NCBI GenBank assembly: GCA_964617665.1
Contig: CAZUAH010000660.1
Location: 1-7,412 of the forward strand
From: JADHUC01 sp964617665
GTDB taxonomy: Bacteria; Planctomycetota; Planctomycetia; Pirellulales; Pirellulaceae
Length of the DNA: 7,412 nucleotides
Reading direction: 5' to 3'
Shown: positions 1 through 5,886 of the stretch, in pieces
Numbering within the stretch: position 1 is the first letter of the stretch
How the letters are laid out: each line of letters opens with the position of its first letter
The notes under the pieces: model-generated
The model's database searches: none
What the model was told of the DNA's origin: nothing
Seen by the model: only the letters and a program-made list of their open reading frames with translations
Position numbers and translations under genes: made by a program

Positions 1-275
1 TGAGCCGACACACCCGCTGCCACTTGGCGAGCGAGGTGACGTGACGCAACGACGTCGGCGTCGGCGCCGCACGCGCCCTTAGGGGTTTTCTCGGTGATGC
101 GGCAGGGCCCTATATCGCAGATGCGGCAGCAGACACCCGCCTTGCCGAACTTGCAGATGGTTTGAGCCTCATACCGGTCCCAGATCGTCTCAATCCCCTT
201 TTCCTGGGTAATTTGCAGCATTTGCTGCGCTGCCGGGTCAACGCTCATTTCCGACAAAACACGTTCTTTAGCCAC
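1..275 (-). CDS. cooS: Anaerobic carbon-monoxide dehydrogenase catalytic subunit CooS, N-terminal part (runs off the window)
   Basis: The catalytic subunit of Ni-Fe CO dehydrogenase interconverts CO and CO2, either for energy or for the Wood-Ljungdahl pathway, and is a cytoplasmic homodimer. Only the first 91 codons are present. They read TIWDRYEAQTIC, then KFGKAGVCCRICDIGPCRI, then GACGAD, which is the family's N-terminal cluster-binding segment. Six cysteines are visible: C41 and C49 match the pair that binds the intersubunit D-cluster, and C50, C53, C58 and C69 match the B-cluster ligands. Spacing is nearly that of C. hydrogenoformans CooS-II (C39/47 and 48/51/56/70). The start is GTG, chosen because a near-perfect Shine-Dalgarno lies 5 nt upstream (281-289). 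The gene lies 87 bp downstream of perR on the same strand, so the two may be cotranscribed. The C-cluster region lies outside the window, so catalytic integrity cannot be judged, nor whether an ACS partner follows. Confidence 0.93.
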   Translation of the reverse strand, partial: MAKERVLSEMSVDPAAQQMLQITQEKGIETIWDRYEAQTICKFGKAGVCCRICDIGPCRITEKTPKGACGADADVVASRHLARQVAAGVSA

Positions 276-280
276 CAGAG

Positions 281-289
281 ACCTCCTTA
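281..289 (-). promoter_or_regulatory. Strong ribosome binding site of cooS
   Basis: Read on the minus strand this is TAAGGAGGT, close to a full anti-SD match, placed 5 nt before the GTG start at 275. It decides the start: there is no ATG at the family's expected N-terminus. It is also much stronger than any ribosome site of the other genes in the window, which suggests that cooS is translated efficiently. Confidence 0.8.
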
Positions 290-306
290 CAAATCAGGGT
301 CAAGAA

Positions 307-341
307 GGGACCAATTGAGATAACACGTTCTCGCGGGTCCC
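307..341 (-). promoter_or_regulatory. Two-step hairpin in the perR-cooS spacer (cooS leader)
   Basis: GGGACC (307-312) pairs with GGTCCC (336-341). Inside that, GAGA (317-320) pairs with TCTC (329-332), leaving an 8-nt loop. On the minus strand the structure starts 21 nt after the perR stop and ends about 17 nt before the cooS Shine-Dalgarno. No strong U-run follows, so a simple intrinsic terminator is unlikely. It could be an RNA processing or stability element, a partial attenuator or a protein site. The pairing is seen; the role is inferred. Confidence 0.4.
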
Positions 342-362
342 GTGACAAGTGTGATAAAGGGT

Positions 363-815
363 TCATTGTTCTTTGTGCGTCCCCTGACACTCTGGGCACG
401 TACCCATGAACTGAACCGTGTAGTCGTCGATCTGAAATCCCTGCGGCTTTCCCTCTGGGAGGGGAAGCTCGTCAAAGCCTACTATCTCCATGTCAGCCAC
501 CCGTCCGCACCGCTGGCAAATCACATGGTCGTGTCGGTGCGTCCCGCCATCAAAACGAATGGCTTTCCCAGTGCACTGAACATGCCGGACTACGCCCAAA
601 TCAACCAATGTGTCAAGCACTCGGTACACGGTTGTCCGGGAAATGCCTGGGACACGCTCATCTACGACTTCAAAAATCTGGTCAGCAGTGGGATGGTCTT
701 TCCGCTCCAAGACAGCCTGAAATACGGCCCGCCTTTGAATCGTCAACGGAAGCCCTCGGCTGCGGCACAGCGCCTCAAACCTACCCAGCTCCTCACTGTG
801 TTCATGCCTCTGCAT
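363..815 (-). CDS. perR: PerR-type Fur-family peroxide-sensing repressor
   Basis: A 150-aa Fur-superfamily DNA-binding regulator. The winged helix is at residues 20-80, with recognition helix SRTTVYRVLDTLVDLGVV at 59-76. The dimerisation and metal domain follows. Structural zinc ligands are C100 and C103 (CQRC) and C140 and C143 (CPEC). With a uniform +4 offset, the regulatory-metal residues of B. subtilis PerR (H37, D85, H91, H93, D104) fall on H41, D89, H95, H97 and D108. D108 matters because Fur proteins usually carry Glu there, and Asp favours metal-catalysed His oxidation by H2O2. Length is typical of the family. The start at 815 has an AAAGGTGG ribosome site at 821-828. The next gene on this strand is cooS. 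Likely role: an Fe/Mn-dependent repressor released by peroxide, perhaps controlling itself and cooS. Fur or Zur identity is less likely. The symbol rests on residue matching, not on a search. Confidence 0.9.
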   Translation of the reverse strand: MQRHEHSEELGRFEALCRSRGLPLTIQRRAVFQAVLERKDHPTADQIFEVVDERVPGISRTTVYRVLDTLVDLGVVRHVQCTGKAIRFDGGTHRHDHVICQRCGRVADMEIVGFDELPLPEGKPQGFQIDDYTVQFMGTCPECQGTHKEQ

Positions 816-840
816 ATCGCCACCTTTTGGTAAGTTATTC

Positions 841-877
841 TATTTGCGATATAATGTCAACCGTAATAAGATGTCAT
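841..877 (-). promoter_or_regulatory. Candidate perR promoter with an overlapping imperfect dyad operator
   Basis: On the minus strand, ATGACA (872-877) is followed after 18 nt by TATATC (848-853). This gives a leader of about 25 nt containing the perR ribosome site. An imperfect 17-bp dyad, TTGacATtatATcgCAA (844-860, matched bases in capitals), covers the -10. This is where an autoregulatory Fur/PerR operator would be expected, although it resembles the B. subtilis Per box only loosely. An alternative TTGACA (855-860) has only a poor -10, at 832-837. The assignment comes from motif reading alone. Confidence 0.3.
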
Positions 878-917
878 TCAGTTGAGCATAGGTCCTGGGT
901 GACGCCTGTCCCCAACG

Positions 918-936
918 GGGGCAACTCAACTGCCCC
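918..936. repeat. Inverted repeat with 6-bp arms at the edge of the dehydrogenase remnant
   Basis: GGGGCA (918-923) and TGCCCC (931-936) are perfect inverted arms around a 7-nt loop. A competing pairing, CCCC (910-913) with GGGG (917-920), uses the same G-run. The element sits where similarity to the alcohol dehydrogenase C-terminus begins and upstream of the perR promoter region. It has no T-run on either strand. The pairing is certain; its function is not known. Confidence 0.4.
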
Positions 937-1077
937 ACGCGGCTGAGCGAAATCGGCGTGGAGACGGAAAGTGAACGGGCGGCCATCGCCGACAAAGCCA
1001 ATGCTGAGCGAATGAGCAACAACCCGCGGCGGCTCGACGGACCGACGTTGGCGAAGCTGTTAGCAAGTATCGCGTGA
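931..1077 (+). pseudogene. Remnant of an iron-containing alcohol dehydrogenase, C-terminal end only
   Basis: Read in frame from 931, the codons give CPTRLSEIGVETESERAAI and then ADKANAERMSNNPRRLD, followed by GPTLAKLLASIA and a TGA at 1075-1077. This matches the usual end of Fe-dependent alcohol dehydrogenases: a 'lPtrLsEiGV' turn, a helical segment, a 'NPR' motif and a final 'LL..A' helix. Such proteins have about 380-400 residues; only about 48 remain. The frame is open only back to 892, where a TAG precedes it, and there is no start codon or ribosome site. The NAD- and iron-binding parts are therefore gone, and I read this as the 3' scar of a deletion or rearrangement. In phosphonate metabolism this family includes phosphonoacetaldehyde reductases, a suggestive link to phnX further right, but the fragment is too short to assign a substrate. 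Confidence 0.6.
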
Positions 1078-1094
1078 CACGCAGGCCGTCACGC
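1072..1094. terminator. Hairpin between convergent genes, possible two-way terminator
   Basis: GCGTGAC (1072-1078) and GTCACGC (1088-1094) form a perfect 7-bp stem with a 9-nt loop. It overlaps the stop of the dehydrogenase remnant (TGA 1075-1077) and lies just beyond the metallophosphoesterase stop (1099-1101), which is read from the other strand. This position between converging 3' ends suits a shared terminator. Neither side has a T-run, so efficient intrinsic termination is doubtful. Confidence 0.4.
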
Positions 1095-1098
1095 TCGG

Positions 1099-2043
1099 CT
1101 AGATGGTTACTTCCTGATGCGAACACACACTCGCTCGATCAATGGTGACAACGGCGCCGTGCAGTCTGCCCGCAGCGTACGAGCTACCAGGATTGATACA
1201 CAGGGTCCGGCCAAGATACGTACTTCCGCCGCTTTCGTGTACGTGCCCGTGTAGTCCCAGCAGCGGCTGCCACTGCAGAATGACATCTCGAACCGCGGTG
1301 CTGCCGACGGGGATTAATCTGGGCTGTCCGCCGTATGATTTGGCTTTGAGATTCTCGTCGAGTTCAGGCGCTTTGTCGAGGGTCGAGTCGTACGGAGGCA
1401 CGTGTACGTTCAAGATGGCGGAACGAATGTCGGTCAGTTGGTGCGCTAGCTTCTTCAGGATGCTCTCGATTCGATCCTCGGGCATCTCGCGATGGCTGTG
1501 GAACGGGGTAAGATTGCTGTGTCCGAGGCTGATCATTTCCACTTCGTCACGGATCAGAACCTTCTGTTCGTCCGGGTTGACGACAGTGTTGCTCTGGCCG
1601 ATCAACTCGGCGAGTTCGGGAGGATCATCATTGCCCAGCATCACGTAGCACTCGATACCAGTTCCTCGGAGCCGCGAATCTGTGAATTCAAGCCAGCGGG
1701 CGAAGCGGTCCTTCATCGCCTGGATGAAGACCGAGTTGTATTCCGCCGCGTCGGTGGTCGGTATTTCGCCTGTGTTACATTCGAGGCGGACTGCGTACTG
1801 CCCGCAGTCCTGCAGTGTCCGCTCGAAACCCTCCACTGCCGAGAGCGATGCGAAACGATGTTGTCTCCCCTGATAGCTCGCTTCGTATTGGCCTTCTCGC
1901 TTGGTGATCGGCACGAGCAGCTTACCGGTGATATCACCTCCGAAGATCAGCGCGTCCACGCCATAGTCAAATCCGGCGTTAAGGAAACTGCGAAAGCATG
2001 CTTCCGAACCATGAATATCGCTTGTGAAAAAGATCTTGAGCAT
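1099..2043 (-). CDS. Calcineurin-like metallophosphoesterase, 'GNDDPPE' subfamily
   Basis: A 314-aa cytoplasmic protein with no signal peptide or membrane segment. All core motifs of the binuclear metallophosphoesterase fold are present in order: D9-x-H11 (SDIHG), GGD with D37, GND with N138 and D139 (YVMLGNDDPPE), H214 (NVHVPPYD), and GHVH with H267 and H269, followed by the CINPGS strand. About 100 residues between GGD and GND form a subfamily insert or cap. I recognise the pattern (GNDDPPE, HVPPYD, PVGSTAVRD, LLGLHGHVHESGG) as a widespread subfamily of about 300 aa whose substrate is, to my knowledge, not established. The start at 2043 gives the classic short lead-in to DxH, but the ribosome site is poor. 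The gene diverges from the URO-D/phnX operon across a 219-bp spacer. A role in phosphate-ester chemistry tied to that operon is possible but unproven. Confidence 0.9.
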   Translation of the reverse strand: MLKIFFTSDIHGSEACFRSFLNAGFDYGVDALIFGGDITGKLLVPITKREGQYEASYQGRQHRFASLSAVEGFERTLQDCGQYAVRLECNTGEIPTTDAAEYNSVFIQAMKDRFARWLEFTDSRLRGTGIECYVMLGNDDPPELAELIGQSNTVVNPDEQKVLIRDEVEMISLGHSNLTPFHSHREMPEDRIESILKKLAHQLTDIRSAILNVHVPPYDSTLDKAPELDENLKAKSYGGQPRLIPVGSTAVRDVILQWQPLLGLHGHVHESGGSTYLGRTLCINPGSSYAAGRLHGAVVTIDRASVCSHQEVTI

Positions 2044-2151
2044 CGAGAACCCATCAGACTCGAATCACTGCCCTGATTGCAGTATCAAGTCTCGTCCGCT
2101 CACGCCGGGCCGCACAACTTCGAGGTGTAGTAGGTTATGACGCTTGAACCG

Positions 2152-2168
2152 GCCCTGCAATACAGGGC
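2152..2168. promoter_or_regulatory. Perfect 6-bp hairpin in the divergent spacer upstream of the phosphonate-type operon
   Basis: GCCCTG (2152-2157) pairs with CAGGGC (2163-2168) around a 5-nt loop, and flanking CGCT (2141-2144) can pair with AGCG (2169-2172). Two smaller dyads share the spacer: ACTGC/GCAGT (2067-2083), close to the metallophosphoesterase start, and ATCTG/CAGAT (2193-2206), 57 bp before the URO-D start. In a 219-bp region between divergent genes these are candidate operators or leader structures. I could not place a convincing -35/-10 pair for either direction. Confidence 0.35.
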
Positions 2169-2262
2169 AGCGTGAAACCGCATGCAGCGCGCATCTGGTG
2201 GCAGATCGGAGACGAACACGGTAAGCTAGTTCGCGAATTCCTGTCGCTACCACGGTTCACTC

Positions 2263-3333
2263 ATGAACAGCCGCCAATGTGTCCTTCGTGCAGTCGCGAT
2301 GACCGGGCCAGACCGGGTTCCCATGATGCATGGCACGCTTCCGGGTGCGATCGCTCGACATGGTGACGCGCTCAGGGACCTCTACCAGCGCTACCCGGAA
2401 GACATGCTCAATGTTGGCGCAGCTACGTACGGCGAGTTTGGCCCAGAGGCAGATACTCCGAGTCGTGACCCTTGGGGATGCCTCTGGGTGCGCCACAGCG
2501 ACAACCAGAAAGGCCAAGTTACGCACAATCCACTGGCCGATTGGTCGGCTTTGGATGATTACCATCCACCCGACACCGCCAGCGATCAGATCATTGATCA
2601 AGTGCGTCGGCGGCTGGGGGAAAACGCGGGCGAGAAGTACACGCTGGCCGATGCATACATGCTGTGGCAGCGAATGTGTTATCTGCATGGTTATCGGGAT
2701 ACTGTCGAGGAATTGCTCGTCCAGCGGGACCGCTGTGCGGAATTGCGCGATCTCGTTCTCGGAGTCCTTCTCCGTCGAGTGCAGCGACTCGGAGAATTGC
2801 CCGAATTGGATGGGATCCGCTTTTGCGACGGCTGGGGAACTCAGCAAGCATTGTTGATCAGTCCCGGCCTATGGCGCGAGTTTTTCAAACCAGCCTACGC
2901 GACGATGTTCGACGCCGTCCGTCGCTCGGGCAAGCACGTGTGGATGCACTGCTATGGCATGATCGAGGAGATCATGCCTGACTTGATCGAGATTGGCGTG
3001 GACGTGCTCAATCCGCAATCGAGCTGCATGAACCGCGAACGGCTCCGCCAGATGGTCGCTGGGAGGATTTGCGTGTTGGGTGACATCGACCGCCAACAGA
3101 CACTGCCGCGAGGCACGCCCGATGATGTCCGCGCGGCGGTACGCGCCGACGTTGAGACGTTTGGCCATTTCAATGGTGGCGTGGTGTCGCATGGCAAAGT
3201 CGGCGGTGACGTGCCGTTGGAGAATATCGAAGCGATGCTCGACGAAATGGTGCGTTGCGGAACGGATGCCTATCGTGGCTCGGAACGGGCGAAGGGCCAC
3301 AGCGTCTCGTCACAAAAATCGAAGGGCACTTGA
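2263..3333 (+). CDS. URO-D superfamily protein (methyltransferase/decarboxylase-like) with a disrupted zinc site
   Basis: A 356-aa member of the uroporphyrinogen decarboxylase superfamily, which includes HemE and the B12-linked methyltransferases MtaA, MtbA and CmuA. Typical marks are an N-terminal R-x-x-V-L-x-A...PDRVP (4-20), SPGLWREFFKPAY (200-212), IMPDLIEIGVDVLNP (237-251), GDIDRQQTLPRGTPDDVR (273-290) and DVPLENIEAML (316-326). The methyltransferase zinc motif H-x-C is altered to H229-C230-Y231, and the downstream Cys is absent: S309-H310 lie where the second copy (4783-5874) has Cys. It is therefore unlikely to bind zinc in the MtaA way. It is too divergent from HemE for haem synthesis to be likely. 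The ATG at 2263 is the only usable start after an in-frame TAG (2227-2229); no clear ribosome site is seen. It is the first gene of the four-gene plus-strand run, and its substrate is unknown. Confidence 0.85.
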   Translation: MNSRQCVLRAVAMTGPDRVPMMHGTLPGAIARHGDALRDLYQRYPEDMLNVGAATYGEFGPEADTPSRDPWGCLWVRHSDNQKGQVTHNPLADWSALDDYHPPDTASDQIIDQVRRRLGENAGEKYTLADAYMLWQRMCYLHGYRDTVEELLVQRDRCAELRDLVLGVLLRRVQRLGELPELDGIRFCDGWGTQQALLISPGLWREFFKPAYATMFDAVRRSGKHVWMHCYGMIEEIMPDLIEIGVDVLNPQSSCMNRERLRQMVAGRICVLGDIDRQQTLPRGTPDDVRAAVRADVETFGHFNGGVVSHGKVGGDVPLENIEAMLDEMVRCGTDAYRGSERAKGHSVSSQKSKGT

Positions 3334-3409
3334 TACCGGCTGTTTCGCGGTTTATGGTCGGGCAACGATTGGCGGATTCGAGACTACCGATGAGATCGGA
3401 GCACACCTC

Positions 3410-4753
3410 ATGAGCGATCCGGCGAACAGTTCTTCAGACGACTTGAAGCGATGGCAACGCAGGATCTTCTGGTCGATTTGGATCACCTACTTTGCCTTCT
3501 ACCTTTGCCGGTACAACATGCCCATGGCAAAGTCGCGGTTGTGCGACAATTTTTCATGGGACAACGCGGACTTTGGCAAGGTGCTCACGGCGTTGCTGAT
3601 CATGTATGCCGTCGGACAGTTCGTCAATGGCCAACTTGCCGACCGCTTCGGGACCCGTCTGATCGCGAGTTTAGGTGCCCTTGGTTCGGTTGTGATGAAC
3701 TTGGCGGTGTTCGTCCTCGTGCTTGTGGTCGAGCCCGAGACAGCCAACCCGCGCACGGTGCTCACACTATTCATCGTCTTCTGGGGAATCAACGGATTTC
3801 TGCAAGCCATGGGATGGTCGCCCATGGTCAAGGCGATGGCCCATTGGTACCCGGTGAGCCGACGGGGCAAGATGATGGGGCTGATGGGAACCTGCTACCA
3901 GTTCGGCGGTGCGTTCTCCTGGTTTCTCGCATTCTTCCTCACCGGTTACGTCGTGCAGGAGTGGGGTGGCGATTGGAGGCACGTTTTTCTCGTGCCGGCG
4001 GTTTTGTTCGCTGCGGTCGGAGTCTTCTTTGCCCTCACAATCCGAAACCGTCCCGAGGACGTAGGCCTACCGGCCGTGAACTTGGACGAAGGGCCCATTG
4101 GGGAATCGGACCAGACCTCGGCCCCCAGCATCACGAACAACGTGATCAGAACACTGAAGAATCCATACTTGTGGATCGTGGCTGGGGCGTTTTTCCTTCT
4201 CGACGTAAACCGCTACGGCTTTGTCAATTGGCTGCCGGCCTACTTCGACGACCAAGCCGGGGAGCATGCCTCGACGTTCATGGCGAATTTCAAGCTGGCG
4301 ATGAAGCGTTGTATTCACCCCCTCGCAGGATCGGCTGGCGCGATTCTGGCGGGTTGGGCGACCGACCGTTTCTTCGGTGGGCGGCGAGCGCCTGTCATTG
4401 TCGTCCTGCTGGCGTTGCTGGGTATTTCCTCCATACTCTTCACTCATATCGACCCCAACAACACGTGGCTCGTGATTACCGTTGTCGCGTTCATCGGCTT
4501 CTGCACCTACGGACCTCATATCCTAATGGTCGGCCACGCGGCACAGGATTTCGGCAAGAAGTCGGGGGCTGCCGGCGCGGCCGGGTTCATCGACGGGATG
4601 GGGTACATCGGCGCCAGCCTCGCTGGCTGGGCGGCGGGAGAACTGATCGACTTGCGGGGATACGACATTACGTTCACGGTTTTTGGCGTCGCGGCCATCG
4701 TTGGCGCATTGCTTGCTGCTTTGATCTGGAAAGCGGCACCGAATGCCGAATAG
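3410..4753 (+). CDS. Organophosphate:phosphate antiporter family (OPA, GlpT/UhpT-like) MFS transporter
   Basis: A 447-aa inner-membrane protein with about 12 hydrophobic helices, in the size range of E. coli GlpT (452 aa). OPA hallmarks are clear: FYLCRYNMPMAK with R34, aligned to GlpT R45; GQLADRFGTR (74-83), the MFS loop 2-3 motif; MGWSPMVKAMAHWYP (134-148); and NRYGFVNWLPAYF with R268, aligned to GlpT R269. These two arginines bind the phosphate group in GlpT. GlpT H165, in 'AHNVGG', aligns with Y163 in 'CYQFGG', which suggests a substrate other than glycerol-3-phosphate. The start at 3410 follows GGAG at 3398-3401 with good spacing; the frame is open further upstream but there overlaps the preceding gene. 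Gaps are 76 bp to the URO-D gene before and 29 bp to the one after. With phnX downstream, uptake of a phosphonate or phosphate ester in exchange for phosphate is the likely role. Confidence 0.9.
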   Translation: MSDPANSSSDDLKRWQRRIFWSIWITYFAFYLCRYNMPMAKSRLCDNFSWDNADFGKVLTALLIMYAVGQFVNGQLADRFGTRLIASLGALGSVVMNLAVFVLVLVVEPETANPRTVLTLFIVFWGINGFLQAMGWSPMVKAMAHWYPVSRRGKMMGLMGTCYQFGGAFSWFLAFFLTGYVVQEWGGDWRHVFLVPAVLFAAVGVFFALTIRNRPEDVGLPAVNLDEGPIGESDQTSAPSITNNVIRTLKNPYLWIVAGAFFLLDVNRYGFVNWLPAYFDDQAGEHASTFMANFKLAMKRCIHPLAGSAGAILAGWATDRFFGGRRAPVIVVLLALLGISSILFTHIDPNNTWLVITVVAFIGFCTYGPHILMVGHAAQDFGKKSGAAGAAGFIDGMGYIGASLAGWAAGELIDLRGYDITFTVFGVAAIVGALLAALIWKAAPNAE

Positions 4754-4782
4754 CCGCCCTGACGGGTTAACGGGAGCAACCA

Positions 4783-5874
4783 ATGGATGCACGTGAACGA
4801 GTTTTCCTCGCACTGGCCCACGAGCAGCCCGACCGAATCCCTATCGACTATTGGGCGACGTCGACGGTTTCGGAACGATTGCGAAACCATTTTGGCCTCT
4901 CGACCCAAGAGGAATTGCTACAGCACCTCGACGTCGACATCCGCTACATCGACGGGCCGAAGTATATCGGGCCTGAGCCGCAAGTACACGAAGACGGCAG
5001 CGTGGATGACCATTGGGGTGTGCCGCGAGTCCGTGTACAGACGGGTGCGGGCGAACACACCAGTGTCTACCAGGAGGTGATCAACTTCCCGCTGAGCGGG
5101 GCGGAATCGCTCGATGAAATCCGCGATTATCCCAAATGGCCCAGCCCCGACTGGTTCGACTATGACTGCGTCCGCCGGCAGGTGGCCGAAGCGCGTCAAA
5201 CGGGCAAGGTCGTGGTGTTCATGGGCGATCGGATGAACCGCGCCGCGCAACTGAAACCCGCCATGTACCTGCGCGGCATCGATCAGATTCTCATGGATCT
5301 CGCTCTGGATCCCGACATCGCCGAGTACATCTTTCAGCGAGTGGCGGCTTTCTATCTGGAGTACGCGCGACGAACGTTCGAAGCGGCCGACGGAGGCATC
5401 GACATTTTCATGATGGGCGACGACTTCGGCACGCAAAAGGGCCTGTTCGTCTCGCCGGACATGTGGCGGCAATTTCTGCGCCCGGGATTCAAAGCATTCA
5501 TCGATCTCGGGCACCAGTACGGATGCAAGATCGCCCATCATTCATGCGGATCCATCAAGCCGATCATCCCCGATTTGATTGAGTGCGGGCTGGAAATCCT
5601 GAATCCTATCCAGCCCGATGTTGAGGACATGGACCGCAGGGAACTGAAGCAAATTTTTGGCGACCGCCTCTCGTTTCACGGATCGATTTCCATTCAGCAG
5701 ACGCTCCCCTTCGGAACACCCGACGACGTGCGTAAAGAGGTTCAGGAACGCGCGGAAACACTTGGGCCGGGCGGCGGCTTCATTTTCTGCACGGCCCACA
5801 ACATCCAGGCAGATACTCCCACTGAGAACATTGTGGCCTTGTTCGAGGCGTATCGAACCTTTGGCCGCTACTGA
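4783..5874 (+). CDS. URO-D superfamily protein, cobamide methyltransferase-like, zinc site intact
   Basis: A 363-aa URO-D superfamily protein. Family marks are RERVFLALAHEQPDRIPID (4-22), SPDMWRQFLRPGF (224-236), HSCGSIKPIIPDLIECG (253-269), LNPIQPDVEDMDRRELK (273-289), FGDRLSFHGSISIQQTLPFG (292-311) and TAHNIQADTPTENI (337-350). Unlike the first copy it has the zinc-binding set of MtaA/MtbA/CmuA methyltransferases: H253-x-C255 plus C336. This fits transfer of a methyl group from a methyl-corrinoid or to a thiol, but neither a corrinoid protein nor a substrate methyltransferase lies in the window. Proteins of this type are abundant and mostly uncharacterised. The start at 4783 has GGGAG at 4772-4776. 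The gene lies 29 bp after the transporter and 12 bp before phnX, so cotranscription is very likely. It might demethylate or otherwise process the imported compound. Confidence 0.88.
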   Translation: MDARERVFLALAHEQPDRIPIDYWATSTVSERLRNHFGLSTQEELLQHLDVDIRYIDGPKYIGPEPQVHEDGSVDDHWGVPRVRVQTGAGEHTSVYQEVINFPLSGAESLDEIRDYPKWPSPDWFDYDCVRRQVAEARQTGKVVVFMGDRMNRAAQLKPAMYLRGIDQILMDLALDPDIAEYIFQRVAAFYLEYARRTFEAADGGIDIFMMGDDFGTQKGLFVSPDMWRQFLRPGFKAFIDLGHQYGCKIAHHSCGSIKPIIPDLIECGLEILNPIQPDVEDMDRRELKQIFGDRLSFHGSISIQQTLPFGTPDDVRKEVQERAETLGPGGGFIFCTAHNIQADTPTENIVALFEAYRTFGRY

Positions 5875-5886
5875 GGAACCAAACCG

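Noticed and set aside
342..833. 163-codon plus-strand open frame opposite perR
   Set aside because: It lies antisense to a PerR with full motif conservation; its own product shows no family pattern.
1624..1632. GNDD in place of the usual GNH motif in the metallophosphoesterase, which first looked like a lost catalytic residue
   Set aside because: GNDDPPE is, as I recall it, the normal form in this subfamily, and all other metal ligands are present.
1492..2076. 194-codon plus-strand open frame opposite the metallophosphoesterase
   Set aside because: It is antisense to a gene with all catalytic motifs in order and has no recognisable domain of its own.
3080..3409. Upstream extension of the transporter frame (in-frame ATG at 3080)
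   Set aside because: It would overlap the C-terminal part of the first URO-D gene and add 110 polar, arginine-rich residues foreign to OPA transporters; the ATG at 3410 has a ribosome site and gives the usual family N-terminus.
3451..4770. 439-codon plus-strand open frame overlapping the transporter in another frame
   Set aside because: Its translation is rich in Arg, Gly and His without domains, while the overlapping frame is a clear 12-helix transporter; it is a product of GC-rich codon bias.
4918..5541. 207-codon minus-strand open frame opposite the second URO-D gene
   Set aside because: Antisense shadow of a strongly conserved coding frame.
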